DNA of 27,763 bases from VRUE01 sp035556755 (GTDB lineage Bacteria; Actinomycetota; Thermoleophilia; Solirubrobacterales; 70-9): the NCBI GenBank assembly GCA_035556755.1, contig DATMEP010000089.1, forward strand, positions 1 through 27,763, in the 5' to 3' direction. Below are positions 21,033 to 27,763 of this stretch, one piece after another. A program made the position numbers and the translations under genes. Position 1 is the stretch's first letter; each line of letters begins with the position of its first letter. The notes under the pieces were generated by a model that was not told the origin of the DNA, did not search any database, and saw only the letters and a program-made list of their open reading frames with translations.

Positions 21033-22039
21033 AACCTCGCCGCCTCGGGGAGGGTTAGCTCCGCGAACCGGGCGATGCAGAAGCGGTCGGTCATCCCGGC
21101 GAGGTAGTCGGCGACCCGCTGGCAGTCGCTCGCTCCCGCCTCTCCCTCGGGGACCTCCTGTGGGTGCTCTATGTAGTGCTCGAAGAGGCCGTGCAGGGCG
21201 CGGTGCGCGCGCTCGTGCTCGCGCCGCGCCTCCTCGCCCAGGTAGACGTGGTCGAACATGAACTTTCGCAGCCGCAGCATCGCCCCGCCGACCTCCTCGC
21301 TCTGGGCGATGTCGCCGGCCTCGGCCGAGCGCTCGACGATGTCGCGCACCAGTGTGTCGATCCGCTTCGACCCGGTCGGGCCGAGCAGCTCGATCTCGGC
21401 GGCGGGCAGGCCGTCCGTCCGCAGGATTCCCGCCCGCAGCGCGTCGTCGATGTCGTGGTTGATGTAGGCGACGCGGTCGACCAGCTTCACGATCCGCCCC
21501 TCCAGCGTCGCCGGGCGGTCGGAGCCGGTGTGGTTGAGGATGCCGTCGCGGACCTGCTCGGTCAGGTTCAGCCCGTCGCCGTCGCGCTCCAGCACGTCGA
21601 CGACCCGCAGCGAGTGGACGTTGTGCCTGAAGCCGGTGTCGCAGCGCTCGCGCAGCGCAGCGTCGAGCGCCTGCTCGCCGGTGTGCCCGAAGGGCGGGTG
21701 TCCGAGGTCGTGGCCGAGCCCGATCGCCTCGGTCAGGTCCTCGTTGAGTCCCAGCGCCCGGGCCACGGTGCGGGCGATCCCGCAGGCCTCCAGCGTGTGG
21801 GTGAGGCGGGTGCGGTAGTGGTCGCCCTCGGGCGCGATGAAGACCTGCGTCTTGTGCTTGAGGCGCCGGAACGCCTTCGAGTGGACGATCCGATCCCGGT
21901 CGCGCTGAAAGGGCGTGCGGAGCGGGCTGTCGGGCTCCTCGACCCGCCGCTGCGCCGGGTAGGAGGGCGTCCCCAGCTCGGAGAGGAACTCGGCCTCCCA
22001 GGCACGGACTCGATCCTCGAACGTGGCAGTCGCCTCCAT
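21029..22039 (-). CDS. dgt: Deoxyguanosinetriphosphate triphosphohydrolase-like protein (HD domain)
   Basis: 336 residues of the dGTPase-like HD family, which removes triphosphate from dNTPs. The metal site is His81 (RTRLTHTLEA), His110-Asp111 (GLGHDLGHPPFGHTGE) and an Asp in VDRVAYINHDIDDA. The N-terminal RTPFQRDRDRIVHSKAFRRLKHKTQVF is the typical entry motif. Length fits the type-2 (shorter) dGTPase-like group, so activity may be on several dNTPs or depend on activation. TATGAT six bases before the ATG gives a probable own promoter inside the 39-base gap after recO. Its neighbours are replication and repair genes, the usual actinobacterial dnaG context. Confidence 0.94.
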   Translation of the reverse strand: MEATATFEDRVRAWEAEFLSELGTPSYPAQRRVEEPDSPLRTPFQRDRDRIVHSKAFRRLKHKTQVFIAPEGDHYRTRLTHTLEACGIARTVARALGLNEDLTEAIGLGHDLGHPPFGHTGEQALDAALRERCDTGFRHNVHSLRVVDVLERDGDGLNLTEQVRDGILNHTGSDRPATLEGRIVKLVDRVAYINHDIDDALRAGILRTDGLPAAEIELLGPTGSKRIDTLVRDIVERSAEAGDIAQSEEVGGAMLRLRKFMFDHVYLGEEARREHERAHRALHGLFEHYIEHPQEVPEGEAGASDCQRVADYLAGMTDRFCIARFAELTLPEAARF

Positions 22040-22045
22040 GAGGCG

Positions 22046-22051
22046 ATCATA
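22046..22051 (-). promoter_or_regulatory. Putative -10 box of the dgt-dnaG unit
   Basis: TATGAT on the minus strand, six bases from the dgt ATG, the closest match to TATAAT in the window. No clear -35 is seen. Confidence 0.5.
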
Positions 22052-22078
22052 AGGGCGCGCTATTGCCGCTCGTGGCTG

Positions 22079-22804
22079 CTAGGCGGCAGGTCTCAGCTGC
22101 ACGTGCGCGTGATGCTCCAACGTCTCGGAGATCGCCCGCTCGACCTGGCGCAGGGCCGGCTCCTTGGCGACTGGAGCCTCGGCCAGCGGCCTGCCGATCG
22201 CCTCGACCATAAAACGGTGAGCCTCCTCGGAGAGCGGAAAGGAACCCGCCTCGCAGCTGGCGCAGACGACGCCGCCCGCGGCGCCGGAGAAGCCGACCAG
22301 GTGATCCGCCTCCCCGCAGCGCGCGCAGGAGGCCAGCTCGGGCGAGAAGCCGGCCGCCAGGGCCAGCTTGAGGCGAAAGGACAGCGCCGTCTCCAGTCCC
22401 GCCGCACGAGTCGCAGCGGGATCGTCGAGCAGCCCCAGGTAGCGGCAGAGCAGGTTGTAGGCCGGCGGGTTCGGCTCGGCTGAGTCGAGCAGGCGCAGAA
22501 CCGCGTCGCAGGCGCGGGCCCCCGCGGTCAGGGCGGCCCCGGAGCCGCGCAGGCGCGGGTAGCCGTCGACGGTGTCGACCTGGGTCACCGTGAGCAGCTC
22601 GCCGCGTCCTTCGTGCAGCAGCAGGTCGAGCCGGAAGAAGGGCTCAAGCCGGCCGCCGAAGCGCGAGCGTGGTTTCCGCGCTCCCTTCGCGATCGCCCCG
22701 ATCCTCCCCCGCTTCGCCGAGTAGAGGTGGAGGATGCGGTCCGCCTCTCCGTAGCGGATGCTGCGCAGGACGACCGCCTCCGTCTTCAGCGTGGTTCCGG
22801 GCAC
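22079..22804 (-). CDS. recO: DNA repair protein RecO
   Basis: 241 residues. It loads RecA onto SSB-coated single-stranded DNA with RecR/RecF and anneals strands. The N-terminal OB fold starts TTLKTEAVVLRSIRYGEADRILHLYS and continues GRIGAIAKGARKPRSRFGGRLEPF, the standard RecO pattern. The central helical region is followed by a zinc site CARC...CASC (CARCGEADHLVGF, GGVVCASCEAG). GTG 22802-22804 is chosen because RecO homology begins there. Upstream in-frame ATGs lie inside mutM and would add an unrelated Arg/Ser-rich stretch. It starts seven bases after the mutM stop. Identification is firm. Confidence 0.95.
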   Translation of the reverse strand: MPGTTLKTEAVVLRSIRYGEADRILHLYSAKRGRIGAIAKGARKPRSRFGGRLEPFFRLDLLLHEGRGELLTVTQVDTVDGYPRLRGSGAALTAGARACDAVLRLLDSAEPNPPAYNLLCRYLGLLDDPAATRAAGLETALSFRLKLALAAGFSPELASCARCGEADHLVGFSGAAGGVVCASCEAGSFPLSEEAHRFMVEAIGRPLAEAPVAKEPALRQVERAISETLEHHAHVQLRPAA

Positions 22805-22811
22805 TACCGAT

Positions 22812-23726
22812 CTACGGTGAACGACGAGCCGGACGGCGACGACGCGGCCGGCGGCGCAGGCGCACCTGGCAACCGGGGCAGAAATAGGTCGAGCGGCCGG
22901 AGACGACGATCCGCTCGATCGTCCCGTCGCAGCGCGGGCAGGGCTTGCCCTCACGGGTGTGGACGAGGAACTCATCTTGCATCCGCCCCTTCTCGCCGCG
23001 CCCGTCGCGATAGTCGTCGATCGAGGCACCGCCCCCGTCGAGCCCCGCTTCCAGCGCGGCGACGACCGCGTCGCGCAGCGCCTCGTGGTGCTCGGGCTTC
23101 ATCGAGCCGGCGGGCGAGAGCGGGTGCAGCCGCGCCCGGAACAGCGCCTCGTCGGCGTAGATGTTGCCGACCCCGGCGATCCCCGACTGGTCGAGCAGGA
23201 ACGACTTCAGAGGTGCGGTGCGGCCGGCCGCCATCTCGCCCAGTGCCTCTGGCGTGAAGGCATCCGAGAGCGGCTCGATCCCAAGCCGGGCGAAACGAGC
23301 CTCCAGACCCGCGTCGTCGACGAGGAACGCCTCGCCGAAGCGGCGCGGATCGGTGAACCAGAGCTCACGCCCGTCGTCGAGGGCAAAGCGGGCGCGCAGG
23401 TGGCACTCGGAGGTCGAGCGCTCCCCCTCGTAAAGCCGCATCCCCTCGGAGGGGTCGAGCTTGTCCTCGCCCTCGACCAGGACCAGGTTGCCGGTCATCC
23501 GCAGGTGCATGACCAGCGTCTGCTCGCCATCGAGCCCGAGCAGCAGGTACTTGCCGCGCCTCCCCAGCCCCTCGATCGTCCGCCCGCCGACGGCAGCCTC
23601 CAGCTCGGCCGGCGCCACCGGCCGGCACCAGCGCTCGTCGTAGACCTCGAGCCGCTCGACCCGCCGCCCTTCGATCTCGGGCTCGAGCTGCCGGCAGACG
23701 GTCTCGACCTCGGGCAGCTCGGGCAT
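22812..23726 (-). CDS. mutM: Formamidopyrimidine-DNA glycosylase MutM (Fpg)
   Basis: 304 residues. It excises 8-oxoguanine and other oxidised purines. The mature N-terminus Pro-Glu (MPELPEVETV) supplies the catalytic proline and glutamate. Lys59 (GRRGKYLLL) lies in the beta-hairpin, and the MHLRMTGNL segment follows. The helix-two-turn-helix motif LLDQSGIAGVGNIYADEALF comes next. The C-terminal zinc finger CPRCDGTIERIVVSGRSTYF with FCPGC completes the enzyme. The tail after the finger is Arg-rich and poorly conserved. AAAGGGG seven bases or less upstream of the ATG is the ribosome site, immediately after the long hairpin F that separates it from xerD. Nearby repair genes support the assignment. 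Confidence 0.97.
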   Translation of the reverse strand: MPELPEVETVCRQLEPEIEGRRVERLEVYDERWCRPVAPAELEAAVGGRTIEGLGRRGKYLLLGLDGEQTLVMHLRMTGNLVLVEGEDKLDPSEGMRLYEGERSTSECHLRARFALDDGRELWFTDPRRFGEAFLVDDAGLEARFARLGIEPLSDAFTPEALGEMAAGRTAPLKSFLLDQSGIAGVGNIYADEALFRARLHPLSPAGSMKPEHHEALRDAVVAALEAGLDGGGASIDDYRDGRGEKGRMQDEFLVHTREGKPCPRCDGTIERIVVSGRSTYFCPGCQVRLRRRPRRRRPARRSP

Positions 23727-23743
23727 CGCCCCTTTCTACCGGA

Positions 23744-23794
23744 CGCCGAGTTCGCACTTAGTCGCGCATGGCGTGACTAAGTGCGAACTCGGCG
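23744..23794 (-). repeat. Long perfect hairpin F between xerD and mutM
   Basis: CGCCGAGTTCGCACTTAGTC (23744-23763) and its exact complement (23775-23794) form a 20-bp stem with an 11-base loop. It begins one base after the xerD stop codon. A terminator without U-run or an RNA-stabilising end are possible; no U tract follows. Confidence 0.85.
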
Positions 23795-23795
23795 C

Positions 23796-24752
23796 TCAGC
23801 CCTCGACAGCCCGGGGGTGCGCCTCGAAGTAGACCTCCTTGAGGCGCTCGCCGGAGAGGTGCGTGTACATCTGGGTCGTCGCGATGTCGGCGTGGCCGAG
23901 CATCTCCTGTACGGCGCGCAGGTCGCAGCCGCCCGCCAGCAGGTGGGTGGCGAAGCTGTGGCGCAGCGTGTGCGGGCTCATCCGCCCGTCGAGCCCCGCG
24001 ATGCGGGCGTTTCGCTGGACGATCTTGTAGAGGCCCTGGCGGCTGAGCGGGCCGCCGCGGAAGTTGACGAACAGCTTCGGCTCGTGACGGTCGCCGACCA
24101 GCTTCGGCCGGCCGCCGCGCAGGTAGGCGGAGATCGCCGCGATCGCCTTGCGGCCGAGCGGGACGATGCGCTCCTTCGAACCCTTGCCGCGTGCGCGGAG
24201 AAAGCCCTGCTGCAGGTCGAGGTCACCCAGCTCCAGCCCGATCGTCTCCGAAGCGCGCAGCCCGCACGCGTACATCACCTCGAGCAGAGCGCGGTCGCGC
24301 AGCGTCGTCGGCTCGTCGCCGCGGGGCGCGGCGAGCAGGTTCTGCACCTCGGCGTAGTTGAGGACGTGCGGCAGCTTCTTCGCCCGCCTCGGCGCGCTCA
24401 GCGAAGCGGTCGGATCGTCGCCGATCAGCTCGTCGCGGCGTAGGTGCTTGTAGAAGGAGCGCAGGCAGGCGGTCTTGCGATGGATCGTCGAGGCCGAGCA
24501 GGCGGGGCGGCCGTTGCCCGTCGCCAGGTCGGCGAGGAAATCGCCGATGTCGGCTGGCCGCGCAACCAGCGCGTCGAGGTCGCGGTCGGCGAGGAACTCG
24601 CCGTACTGGAGCAGGTCGGTGCGGTAGGCGTTCAGCGTGTTGCGTGAGAGCCCCCGCTCCAGCTCCAGGTAGGAGAGGAAGTCGAGGACGAGTCCCTCGA
24701 AGCGGGCCCCGGCAGCGGACTGCCCAGGAGGGTCTTTGACGGCGACAGCCAT
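23796..24752 (-). CDS. xerD: Tyrosine recombinase XerD
   Basis: 318 residues. It resolves chromosome dimers at dif with XerC. The N-terminal SAM-like domain begins GLVLDFLSYLELERGLSRNTLNAYRTDL. The catalytic residues are complete: Arg166 (CGLRASE), Lys190 (RGKGSKER), His261 and Arg264 (SPHTLRHSFATHLL), His287 (MLGHADIATTQ) and Tyr296 (MYTH). It fits XerD better than an element integrase by length and by this conserved gene context. It is the only recombinase in the window and is not linked to the tRNA-Met remnants. ATG 24750-24752 is chosen; upstream starts would run into the DUF3866 gene. GGGAG lies upstream but at a long distance, so initiation may rely on the preceding gene, whose stop is 25 bases away. 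Confidence 0.95.
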   Translation of the reverse strand: MAVAVKDPPGQSAAGARFEGLVLDFLSYLELERGLSRNTLNAYRTDLLQYGEFLADRDLDALVARPADIGDFLADLATGNGRPACSASTIHRKTACLRSFYKHLRRDELIGDDPTASLSAPRRAKKLPHVLNYAEVQNLLAAPRGDEPTTLRDRALLEVMYACGLRASETIGLELGDLDLQQGFLRARGKGSKERIVPLGRKAIAAISAYLRGGRPKLVGDRHEPKLFVNFRGGPLSRQGLYKIVQRNARIAGLDGRMSPHTLRHSFATHLLAGGCDLRAVQEMLGHADIATTQMYTHLSGERLKEVYFEAHPRAVEG

Positions 24753-24777
24753 GCGGGGTGGTTCTCCCGCACGCCGG

Positions 24778-25794
24778 TCATCCCTTGCCGCGCAAGGCGG
24801 CGCCCGCGGCAAGCGGCGCGGCAAAGAAGAGTGGATCGTCCTCGATGCCACGGCCCATCGTGCGAGCCGGTAGGCCACTTGCCGCATAGCCCTCCAAATC
24901 CGGGGCCGCTTCGCGCAGGCGGTGTTTCCAGCCCGCGACGCCGGCGAGCTGAGCGATCGCCACGGGCTCGCCAGCCGGCACCGCCACCTCGACCGAGCCG
25001 AGCAGCATCCGCATCACGGTCAGCGTGTGGTGGCTGACCCCGCGGTGGCGCTCGCGCGGATCGGCGGAGGAGAGGCGGGGCGAGAGCAGGGTCGGCATGC
25101 CGAGAGCGAGAGCCGCGTGGGCGGTGTCGAGCGCCGCCATGCCGCCGTGTCCGAACGCAGTGCCTGAGCCGATGATCCCCGGGCCCGGGCCGGCGAGGAC
25201 GACGTCCCAGCCGAGCCGTTCGGCGGCCGCGTCGAGCGCCCCCGCGACCGTGGTCGCCTCGTGCTCGCCGCCGTAGGCGCCCCCCGCGGTGACGTGCCCG
25301 CAGAGCAGGTCGCGCTCGCGCAGCTGCGCGACGTCGCGGGAGAGCGAGCCGGGCAGAGCGCCGCCGCCGGTCTGCACGTAGCCGACACGCAATCCCGGCA
25401 CCGCCTGCGCCGCGGCCCAGGCGGCCGGCGCCAGATGGCCGTGCAGGGGGAGGACGACGACCGGAACCGGCGACTCCTTCCCGGTCTCCGCGAGCGGCCG
25501 CTCGACCGGCTCGACCGGGTGCTGGATGGAGGCGTAGTTGAGCTTCATCACGTGCTCGCCCTCCCCACGGCCCGCTTCCAGCCCGCGGGTCAAGTTGACG
25601 TGGACGACGTCGAAGCCGCCGGAGCCGAGCCCGAGGTCGAGCGCCGCGACGTTGACGACGACCTCGTCGCCCTCGCGCATCTCCCCCAGCAGCACCTCGT
25701 CCGCCCAGGCGGCGCGCCGCTCGCCTTCGACCTCAACCGTCAGCGGGTCCTCGGCGGCGACGACGCCGCGCCGCAGCTTCAGCCGGCCGCTCAC
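24778..25794 (-). CDS. DUF3866 family protein
   Basis: 338 residues of an uncharacterised actinobacterial family. Recognisable segments are the N-terminal beta region (RGVVAAEDPLTVEVEGERRAAW), HVMKLNYASIQHPVEPVE, VVVLPLHGHLAPAAWAA, and the glycine-rich GPGPGIIGSGTAFGHGGMAALD with SHHTLTVMRMLLG. Conserved histidines and the GPGPG-x-GHGG motifs hint at an enzyme active site, but no reaction is known. It has no signal peptide or membrane helix. The GTG start overlaps the stop of the M20 peptidase gene (GTGA), and xerD follows after 25 bases, so it sits inside the housekeeping operon. The same neighbourhood is, from memory, usual in related genomes. The family call is fairly sure, the function is not. 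Confidence 0.85.
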   Translation of the reverse strand: MSGRLKLRRGVVAAEDPLTVEVEGERRAAWADEVLLGEMREGDEVVVNVAALDLGLGSGGFDVVHVNLTRGLEAGRGEGEHVMKLNYASIQHPVEPVERPLAETGKESPVPVVVLPLHGHLAPAAWAAAQAVPGLRVGYVQTGGGALPGSLSRDVAQLRERDLLCGHVTAGGAYGGEHEATTVAGALDAAAERLGWDVVLAGPGPGIIGSGTAFGHGGMAALDTAHAALALGMPTLLSPRLSSADPRERHRGVSHHTLTVMRMLLGSVEVAVPAGEPVAIAQLAGVAGWKHRLREAAPDLEGYAASGLPARTMGRGIEDDPLFFAAPLAAGAALRGKG

Positions 25795-26897
25795 TCGGGA
25801 CTCGCGGCTGCCTCCGCGACGATGCCCTCGCAGACCTCGAGCATCGCGTCGAGGTTGCGCGCCGAGACGCTCTCCTGTGGCGTGTGGTTCGCCTCGGTCC
25901 CGTTGGCGAGCAGGACACAGTCGAAGCCGGCGGCGATCAGGGCGTTGGCGTCGCTGCCGCCGCCGGTGAAGGTGCGGCGCGGCTCGAACCCCGCCCGTCG
26001 CAGCCCCGCCTCGGCCAGCTCCAGCGAGCGCGACGACTGCACGTCATAGCCGCGGAACAGCTCCTCGACCCGCACGTCGACGTCGCAGCCGTGTTCGCTG
26101 GCGCCCCAGGCGCAGGCCTCGGTCAGCTCGCCCGCCACCGCCGCGGCGCGGTCGGTATCGAGACTGCGCGCCTCGGCGAGGATCCGGCAGTGGCCCGGCA
26201 CGACGTTGCTGGAGGTGCCGCCGGCGATCCTGCCGACGTTTGCGGTCGTCCTCTCATCGAGCCGTCCCAGTTCCATCCGCGAGATCGCCGCCGCGGCCGC
26301 GGCGATCGCGTTGCTGCCGTCCTCGGGCCGGATCCCGGCGTGCGCTTCGACCCCGGAGAAGTCGGCGACGATCTGCTGCTGGGTCGGCGAAGTGACGATC
26401 ACCTCGCCGATCGCGCTGGCGTGGTCGAGCACGAAGCCGTACTCGGCCCGCAGGGCGCCCGGGTCGAACGCCTTCGCCCCGCGCAGCCCCTGCTCCTCGG
26501 CGACGGTCAGCAGCAGCTCGATCCCGACCGGCGGCGGCCGCTCGGCGTGACGGGCGACCAGCTCCATGAAAACCGCGAGCGCGGCCTTGTTGTCAGCGCC
26601 GAGGATCGTCTTTCCGCGACTGCGGAAGACGCCAGCCTCGTTGACGACCTCGATCTGCCCGTCGTGCGGAACGGTGTCGATGTGGGCGCAGAACATCGCC
26701 CAGCGATCAGACTCGCCGGGCAGGCGGGCGACGATGTTGCCCGCACCCGCTTCCGCCGGGCCGGCCGCGTCGTCCTCGCTCACCTCCAGCCCGAGGGCGC
26801 GCAGCTCGGCGGCGATCGTGTCGGCGACCTCCCGCTCCTCCCCGGTCGGGCTGCGGATCTCGCAAAGGCGGACAAACGTCTCGTGGAGCCTTTCCAC
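25791..26897 (-). CDS. M20-family metallopeptidase (PepT-like)
   Basis: 368 residues with a complete two-zinc site: His72 and Asp74 (CAHIDTVPHDG), bridging Asp102 (ILGADNKAALAV), catalytic Glu134 with Glu135 (TVAEEQGLRGAK), Asp158 (GFVLDHA), and a C-terminal histidine in ANGTEANHTPQESV. The lid domain (about 175-285) carries HAGIRPEDGSNAI. The pattern is closest to tripeptidase T and related aminopeptidases, so a cytosolic di/tripeptidase role is likely; the exact substrate is open. It starts at GTG 26895-26897 with TAACTT eight bases upstream. The pyrG stop is 29 bases away. Confidence 0.92.
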   Translation of the reverse strand: MERLHETFVRLCEIRSPTGEEREVADTIAAELRALGLEVSEDDAAGPAEAGAGNIVARLPGESDRWAMFCAHIDTVPHDGQIEVVNEAGVFRSRGKTILGADNKAALAVFMELVARHAERPPPVGIELLLTVAEEQGLRGAKAFDPGALRAEYGFVLDHASAIGEVIVTSPTQQQIVADFSGVEAHAGIRPEDGSNAIAAAAAAISRMELGRLDERTTANVGRIAGGTSSNVVPGHCRILAEARSLDTDRAAAVAGELTEACAWGASEHGCDVDVRVEELFRGYDVQSSRSLELAEAGLRRAGFEPRRTFTGGGSDANALIAAGFDCVLLANGTEANHTPQESVSARNLDAMLEVCEGIVAEAAASPE

Positions 26898-26905
26898 GAC
26901 CGGAC

Positions 26906-26911
26906 AAGTTA
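26906..26911 (-). promoter_or_regulatory. Putative -10 box of the M20 peptidase gene
   Basis: TAACTT on the minus strand, eight bases before the GTG, in the 29-base gap after pyrG. Confidence 0.35.
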
Positions 26912-26926
26912 GAGGGCCGCGGGCCC

Positions 26927-27763
26927 TCAGGCCGAGTGGCGAGCGCCGACGTCGCCGCGATCGGCGGCCTCGGCCTCGTCCAGCTCACCACCGTCGGCGG
27001 GCCGTGCGCCGGCCTGGCGAGCAGCGGCACCGACGAACTCGCGGAACAGCGGCTCGGGCCGGTTCGGCCGCGAGTTGAACTCCGGGTGGAACTGCGAGGC
27101 GACGAAGAACGGGTGGTCGGGCAGCTCGACCATCTCGACCAGGCGCTCGTCGGGCGAGGTGCCGCCGCAGATCAGCCCCTCGTCTTCGAGCCGGCGGCGC
27201 AGCTGCAGGTTGACCTCGTAGCGGTGGCGGTGCCGCTTGTAGATGACCGCCTCGCCGAAGATCTCCCGCGCCCGCGTCCCCTCGTGCAGCTTGACCGGGT
27301 CGGCGCCGAGCCGCATCGTGCCGCCCATCTCGTTGACTTCCTTCTGCTCGGGCAGCAGGTCGACCACCGGGAACGGCGTCTCGGGGTCGAACTCGGAGGA
27401 GTTGGCGCCTTCCATCCCGGCCACCGAGCGGGCGAACTCGACCACGGCGATCTGCATCCCGAGGCAGATGCCCAGGTAGGGGATCGAGCGCTCCCGCGCG
27501 ATCCGTGCCGCGGCGACCTTGCCCTCGATGCCGCGCTCGCCGAAGCCGCCGGGGATCAGGATCCCGTCGACACCCTCCAGCTTCTCCGGGTCGAAGTCCT
27601 CGGAATCGACCAACTCGACCTCGACCTCGACCTCGTGGTGGAAGCCACCGTGCTCGAGCGCCTCGATCACGGACTTGTAGGCGTCGGCCAATTGCACGTA
27701 CTTGCCGACCAGAGCGATCCGCGCCTTGCCAGAGGCAGCGTCGGCGCGGCGCACCATCGCCTC
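26927..27763 (-). CDS. pyrG: CTP synthase, C-terminal glutaminase domain (5' end outside window)
   Basis: The final 278 residues of CTP synthase, which aminates UTP to CTP with glutamine-derived ammonia. The visible part is the class I amidotransferase domain: RIALVGKYVQLADAYKSVIEAL at the start, the oxyanion segment GILIPGGFGERG, nucleophile Cys in YLGICLGMQIAV, and the His-Glu pair in ASQFHPEFNSRP. The N-terminal synthetase domain lies beyond the right edge, and the reading frame is open to the last base. A tail rich in Ala, Asp and Glu follows the conserved end, which is ordinary for actinobacterial forms. Confidence 0.97.
   Translation of the reverse strand, partial: EAMVRRADAASGKARIALVGKYVQLADAYKSVIEALEHGGFHHEVEVEVELVDSEDFDPEKLEGVDGILIPGGFGERGIEGKVAAARIARERSIPYLGICLGMQIAVVEFARSVAGMEGANSSEFDPETPFPVVDLLPEQKEVNEMGGTMRLGADPVKLHEGTRAREIFGEAVIYKRHRHRYEVNLQLRRRLEDEGLICGGTSPDERLVEMVELPDHPFFVASQFHPEFNSRPNRPEPLFREFVGAAARQAGARPADGGELDEAEAADRGDVGARHSA

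Overview
The window is GC-rich, densely packed chromosomal DNA of an actinobacterium. Gene content and order (pyrG, M20 peptidase, DUF3866, xerD, mutM, recO, dgt, dnaG), the secreted CxAVG-repeat protein, and many start codons sitting 6-10 bases behind a TANNNT box all suggest class Thermoleophilia (Solirubrobacterales-like). That placement is an inference from familiarity; no search was run.

Left part (1-6069). On the minus strand an RpiR/MurR-type regulator is followed by a 352-base hairpin-rich gap. Then come pdxS, pdxT and an M29 aminopeptidase that runs off the window; these three overlap by 8 and 4 bases. On the plus strand four genes form a tight run with ATGA overlaps: a small membrane protein, a zinc-ribbon-like protein, and two multi-pass membrane proteins. 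None of the four has a known function.

Middle (6070-12344). A 460-base convergent gap holds two stem-loop elements with matching core and different stems. Beyond it lie a SnoaL-like gene without a usual start codon, a transmembrane Ser/Thr kinase, a secreted protein, a HExxH metallopeptidase, a helical lipoprotein, a PhzF-like protein, a DUF1330 protein and a Thr/Gly/Pro-rich membrane protein.

Accessory region (12345-15489). Base composition drops here. It holds a secreted protein with seven Cys-paired repeats (probable seven-bladed propeller), a cupin, and a hicB-hicA-membrane protein operon. Two decayed copies of the 3' half of tRNA-Met lie downstream of the intact tRNA-Met gene. This is the pattern left by two successive tRNA-targeted integrations, now reduced to cargo.

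Right part (15534-27763). An Hpt protein and a redoxin-like lipoprotein form a minus-strand pair, divergent from an SDR/glycosyltransferase pair. Then follow tRNA-Asn and a long minus-strand housekeeping run: pyrG (partial), M20 peptidase, DUF3866, xerD, mutM, recO, dgt, dnaG.

The most unusual signal is a set of long, near-perfect inverted repeats (14-28 bp stems) just after stop codons. Two of the composites (2456-2762 and 6076-6515) look related. Each contains a head-to-head pair of stem-loops with the same core but different, fully compensated stems. This looks like a family of structured RNA or palindromic repeat elements that I cannot match to anything known.
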